Shown piece after piece: positions 6,460 to 8,893 of a stretch of 8,893 nt of DNA (positions within the stretch are counted from its first letter, which is position 1; each line of letters starts with the position of its first letter). A program made the translations under genes and the position numbers. Origin of the DNA: Candidatus Nomurabacteria bacterium (lineage in GTDB: Bacteria; Patescibacteriota; Minisyncoccia; Phycocordibacterales; UBA9973). The DNA is taken from positions 1 to 8,893 of the forward strand of contig JADZEV010000001.1 in the NCBI GenBank assembly GCA_020850295.1. The letters run 5' to 3'. Below the pieces are notes generated by a model. It saw only the letters and a list, made by a program, of their open reading frames with translations. It was not told where the DNA came from and did no database searches.

Positions 6460-7785
6460 TTAATCAAAGTAATTTCTAAGTTTTTGAATTTTATCATTTT
6501 GACGAAGTTTTTCGTGAACCTTGGCTTCGATCTGTCTTATTCTTTCACGAGTTACACCAAACTCTTTACCTACTTCTTCAAGTGTGTGTTGTACACCATC
6601 AATAAGACCGTAACGCATTTCAAGAATTCTGCGTTCCTTTGGAGAAAGCTCTGCTAAAACAACATTCATTTGTTCTTTTAACATATTGCGAGTTGCTTCT
6701 TGATCTGGTCGAAGAAGTTTATCATCAGGGATAAACTCCCCAAATGTAGACTTGTCGTCATCATCTCCTATAGGTTGTTCAAGTGATCTTGTTTCTTGAT
6801 TTATTTGTTCTATTACATGAACTTTTTCAACCTCAATACCCATTTCGTTTGCAACTTCTTCAGCCAATGGATCTCTACCTAAGTCCTGAGCCAATCTTCT
6901 TAGGACTTGTTTATATTTTGAAATAGTCTCAACCATGTGAACCGGTATACGAATAGTTCTAGACTGATCAGCTAGAGCTCTTGTGATTGACTGTCTTATC
7001 CACCAAGTTGCGTAAGTTGAGAACTTATATCCCTTAGTCCAATCAAATTTTTCAACAGCCTTAAAAAGACCAATATTTCCCTCTTGAATTAAATCAAGCA
7101 GTGTTAAATCAGCAGTTCTATTTGCGTATTTTTTAGCAATGGAAACAACCAAACGAAGGTTTGCTCTAGCCAAAAGATTCTTAGCCTCTATATCACCTTT
7201 TTCTATTCTGCGAGCAAATTCTTTTTCTTGGGCAGCATTAATAAGAGCGTATTGACCAATATCTTTAAGATACATTTGAACAGAACTAAAAGAATGAGTA
7301 TCTTTTATATATTTTGAGAGATCTTCTGTATTATCAACATCCAAAAGATTTCCTCCTTCTAAGACATCGATACCGGCAACAGAGAACTTTTCATAAATTT
7401 CATCTAAAAAAGCAATATTGTTTTCAATGTCTGGAAACATTTTAAGTATTTCGTCATAAGTAACGAAACCTCTTTTTTTACCTTTTATCAAAAGCTCTTC
7501 GGCTTTAACTTCCATATCTTGAAGTTTTTTTGCATTATTAACTTCGCGCCTTGGAGCAGAGCCAGCATGCCTGATAGTTATTGGTTTTGGTTTATTTTTT
7601 GCTACAACCTTCTTTTTTGTTTTGGCTGATTTCTTTACAACCTTCTTTTTTGTTTGTTTTTTCTGTGGTGCCTTGGCAACAGTAGATCTTTTTTTAGTGC
7701 TTTTTTTAGCTACTTTCTTTTTTGATGGCGTCTTTTTTACGCTTTTTTTAACTACTATTTTCTTTTTTGGTTTTTGTTTTGGCAT
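6460..7785 (-). CDS. rpoD: Primary RNA polymerase sigma factor with lysine-rich N-terminal tail
   Basis: A 441-residue sigma-70 group 1 protein. Residues 1-80 are a basic tail with 31 lysines in the first 68 residues and no Asp or Glu. Region 1.1-like sequence is at about 85-150, region 1.2 at about 163-200, region 2 at about 200-282, region 3 at about 283-340 and region 4 at about 378-441. The -10 reading helix has W261, W262, Q265 and T268 (E. coli W433, W434, Q437, T440). The -35 reading helix VTRERIRQIE (421-430) keeps R423, E424 and R427 (E. coli R584, E585, R588). The long non-conserved insert of E. coli RpoD is missing, as in most non-proteobacteria. All core motifs are intact, so it should recognise TTGACA/TATAAT promoters. 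It lies 46 bases downstream of dnaG, with its own promoter in that gap. The tail is the unusual part; its role is not known. Confidence 0.97.
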   Translation of the reverse strand: MPKQKPKKKIVVKKSVKKTPSKKKVAKKSTKKRSTVAKAPQKKQTKKKVVKKSAKTKKKVVAKNKPKPITIRHAGSAPRREVNNAKKLQDMEVKAEELLIKGKKRGFVTYDEILKMFPDIENNIAFLDEIYEKFSVAGIDVLEGGNLLDVDNTEDLSKYIKDTHSFSSVQMYLKDIGQYALINAAQEKEFARRIEKGDIEAKNLLARANLRLVVSIAKKYANRTADLTLLDLIQEGNIGLFKAVEKFDWTKGYKFSTYATWWIRQSITRALADQSRTIRIPVHMVETISKYKQVLRRLAQDLGRDPLAEEVANEMGIEVEKVHVIEQINQETRSLEQPIGDDDDKSTFGEFIPDDKLLRPDQEATRNMLKEQMNVVLAELSPKERRILEMRYGLIDGVQHTLEEVGKEFGVTRERIRQIEAKVHEKLRQNDKIQKLRNYFD

Positions 7786-7789
7786 ATTT

Positions 7790-7817
7790 TATATAGCTTA
7801 TTTTGTATCATTGTCAA
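7790..7817 (-). promoter_or_regulatory. rpoD promoter, TTGACA with TATATA, nearly leaderless
   Basis: A perfect -35 TTGACA (7817-7812) is followed by a 16-base spacer and TATATA (7795-7790), or by an 18-base spacer and TATAAA (7793-7788). Only four bases separate TATATA from the ATG at 7785, so transcription is expected to start at or within a few bases of the start codon. There is no Shine-Dalgarno site. rpoD can thus be expressed apart from dnaG. A second TTGACA overlaps the dnaG stop (7835-7830) but has no good -10. Confidence 0.65.
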
Positions 7818-7831
7818 AATTAACTTTTTTG

Positions 7832-8893
7832 TCAAGCGACACCTCGCTTGTGCATCCTTTTATTGATTTCCTCAAGTAGTGAAGAGAATTTTACTACTTG
7901 CTCTTCGTTTTTTTGTTGTTCTGCATTTTTTAATTCTTGAGAATAAAAAACTCTAGCAGATAATAAAAATTCTTGCTCTATTTTCTCTACTAATTCTTCA
8001 CAAACTTTTAAAAGATCTGCTTCTTTGAGATTGTTATATTCCTTTTCTACTAAAACTAGAGATTTTTCTAGAACATCTTCTTTTATTGGTGGAACAGAAA
8101 ATATCATGTCTCCTATTGAAAGATTATTTAATTTCTCAAAAAATTTATCAATTTCAATGTTGTTAAAAATTTTCTTAATTGCTATCAATCTTTCGTATGG
8201 AGAAATTATTGTTTTTATATCTTTATCAGCAATATTTTCTATTTCATTTTTATCTACTTTTACATTAGAAAGTTCTTCTGAAATAGATTCTATAGATAAC
8301 CCTGTTTCTTGGGAAATCATTGTTATATATAGGTTTTTTTCCATAGAAGAAGCAACTCTAGCCAAAAATGGGAAAAGTTTTTCTTTTATATTTTTGACAA
8401 AAGAGTGTGGTGAGCTTGAAGATTTTTTGATCAAAGATAAATGATGCTCTATGAAGTGTTTACTCTCTTTAAGTTTTTCTTTCCATGCTTCTGTACCATT
8501 TTCTTTAATAAAGTCTGCTGGATCTAATCCATCAGAGAGTTGGACAACTTTAGGATTCATACCTAAAGAAAGTACAACGAGCGCAGCTCTGTCCATAGCC
8601 TTTTGCCCAGCTTCATCGCCATCAAATGCAAGAAAGATATTTGAGGATAGTCTAGATAAAACAGAAAGATTAGAAAACGGATCTTTAGCGGCATCTTCTG
8701 AAACAGCTGTGCCTGAAGAAGCAACTGTGTTTTTAAAGCCTGCTTGGTGTGATATAACCAAGTCTGCTTGTCCTTCAACAAGAATAGAAAAGTTATGCTT
8801 TTTTATATGAAATTTTGCCTTATCAAAACCAAATAGTGTTTTTGATTTTTGGAAAACTTCTGTTTCTGGACTATTTAAATACTTTGGAACACC
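7832..8893 (-). CDS. dnaG: DNA primase, C-terminal part (5' end outside window)
   Basis: The last 353 residues of DnaG; the frame stays open to the right edge. The fragment starts with GVPKYLNSPET, the conserved end of the catalytic-core N-terminal subdomain. The TOPRIM part follows: V39-E40-G41-Q42-A43-D44, ASSGTA (58-63) and D91-G-D93-E-A-G, matching E. coli E265, D269, D309 and D311. The family DPD motif reads D124-P-A-D here. The rest (about 135-353) is helical and poorly conserved, as expected for the helicase-binding C-terminal domain. DnaG makes RNA primers for replication. The zinc-binding domain lies outside the window. A TTG at 8761 is an internal Leu codon, not a start. The gene ends at TGA, 46 bases before rpoD, the usual dnaG-rpoD order. 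Confidence 0.95.
   Translation of the reverse strand, partial: GVPKYLNSPETEVFQKSKTLFGFDKAKFHIKKHNFSILVEGQADLVISHQAGFKNTVASSGTAVSEDAAKDPFSNLSVLSRLSSNIFLAFDGDEAGQKAMDRAALVVLSLGMNPKVVQLSDGLDPADFIKENGTEAWKEKLKESKHFIEHHLSLIKKSSSSPHSFVKNIKEKLFPFLARVASSMEKNLYITMISQETGLSIESISEELSNVKVDKNEIENIADKDIKTIISPYERLIAIKKIFNNIEIDKFFEKLNNLSIGDMIFSVPPIKEDVLEKSLVLVEKEYNNLKEADLLKVCEELVEKIEQEFLLSARVFYSQELKNAEQQKNEEQVVKFSSLLEEINKRMHKRGVA
7835..7850 (-). other. Small hairpin at the end of dnaG
   Basis: A perfect 6-base-pair inverted repeat (AAGCGA with TCGCTT, four-base loop) covers the last codons of dnaG and touches its stop. It is followed on the minus strand by an A-rich stretch, not a T run, so it is not a standard terminator. 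It might protect the dnaG 3' end or be the trace of a processing site between dnaG and rpoD. Confidence 0.4.

Noticed and set aside
7622..7879. Phe-rich plus-strand frame with an apparent hydrophobic protein
   Set aside because: It is the antisense of the Lys-rich sigma factor tail (AAA/AAG read as TTT/CTT), so the hydrophobicity is an artefact.
8759..8761. TTG as the start of a 309-residue primase-like protein
   Set aside because: The frame continues unbroken to the window edge and encodes conserved DnaG sequence upstream (PKYLNSPET, VEGQ), so TTG is an internal Leu.
1..8893. CRISPR array, tRNA, rRNA, insertion sequence or alternative genetic code
   Set aside because: No regular direct repeats with spacers, no RNA gene signatures and no transposase were seen. 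Trp is TGG and TGA serves as the dnaG stop.

Overview
The window looks like chromosomal DNA of a low-GC bacterium with a small, densely packed genome, most likely a member of the Candidate Phyla Radiation (Patescibacteria, Parcubacteria-like). This is inferred from several things together. There is a giant secreted protein with an INFQGRLLD N-terminal module and repeated NVGIG-TTP motifs. The primase TOPRIM has a VEGQ-type motif instead of the usual VEGYMDV. The sigma factor carries a lysine-rich tail, genes are very tightly spaced, and two of the starts appear leaderless. TGA is used as a normal stop (end of dnaG), so there is no sign of TGA recoding. No rRNA, tRNA, CRISPR, insertion sequence or prophage integration gene was seen.

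Layout. Bases 1-3548 (minus strand) are one uninterrupted reading frame: the first 1182 residues of a giant exported, repetitive, tail-fibre-like or adhesin-like surface protein whose C-terminus lies beyond the left edge. Bases 3549-3690 hold its ribosome-binding site, a possible promoter, and the terminator of the next operon. Bases 3691-5625 (minus) are a two-gene operon: a membrane family-2 glycosyltransferase with the processive-enzyme signature, then a membrane-anchored thioredoxin-fold protein with a CVDC motif. A 79-base divergent gap leads to a plus-strand gene (5705-6427) for a membrane-anchored DsbA-family thiol oxidoreductase. It converges on a shared bidirectional terminator with rpoD (6460-7785, minus), the primary sigma factor. 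Upstream of rpoD is dnaG (7832 to beyond the right edge, minus), the classic dnaG-rpoD pairing of the macromolecular-synthesis operon.

How the parts may work together. dnaG-rpoD is housekeeping. The other four genes point to the cell envelope: a giant surface fibre, a glycan synthase, and two extracytoplasmic thioredoxin-fold proteins. The visible part of the giant protein has only six cysteines, and four of them form two close pairs. A link between the oxidoreductases and disulfide formation in this fibre is therefore a reasonable but untested inference.

The most interesting sequence-level signals are four: the abrupt codon-usage switches inside the giant gene (module shuffling); the acid-free, lysine-rich 80-residue tail on the sigma factor; the promoter/start geometry that implies leaderless mRNAs for two genes; and the glycosyltransferase-thioredoxin operon.
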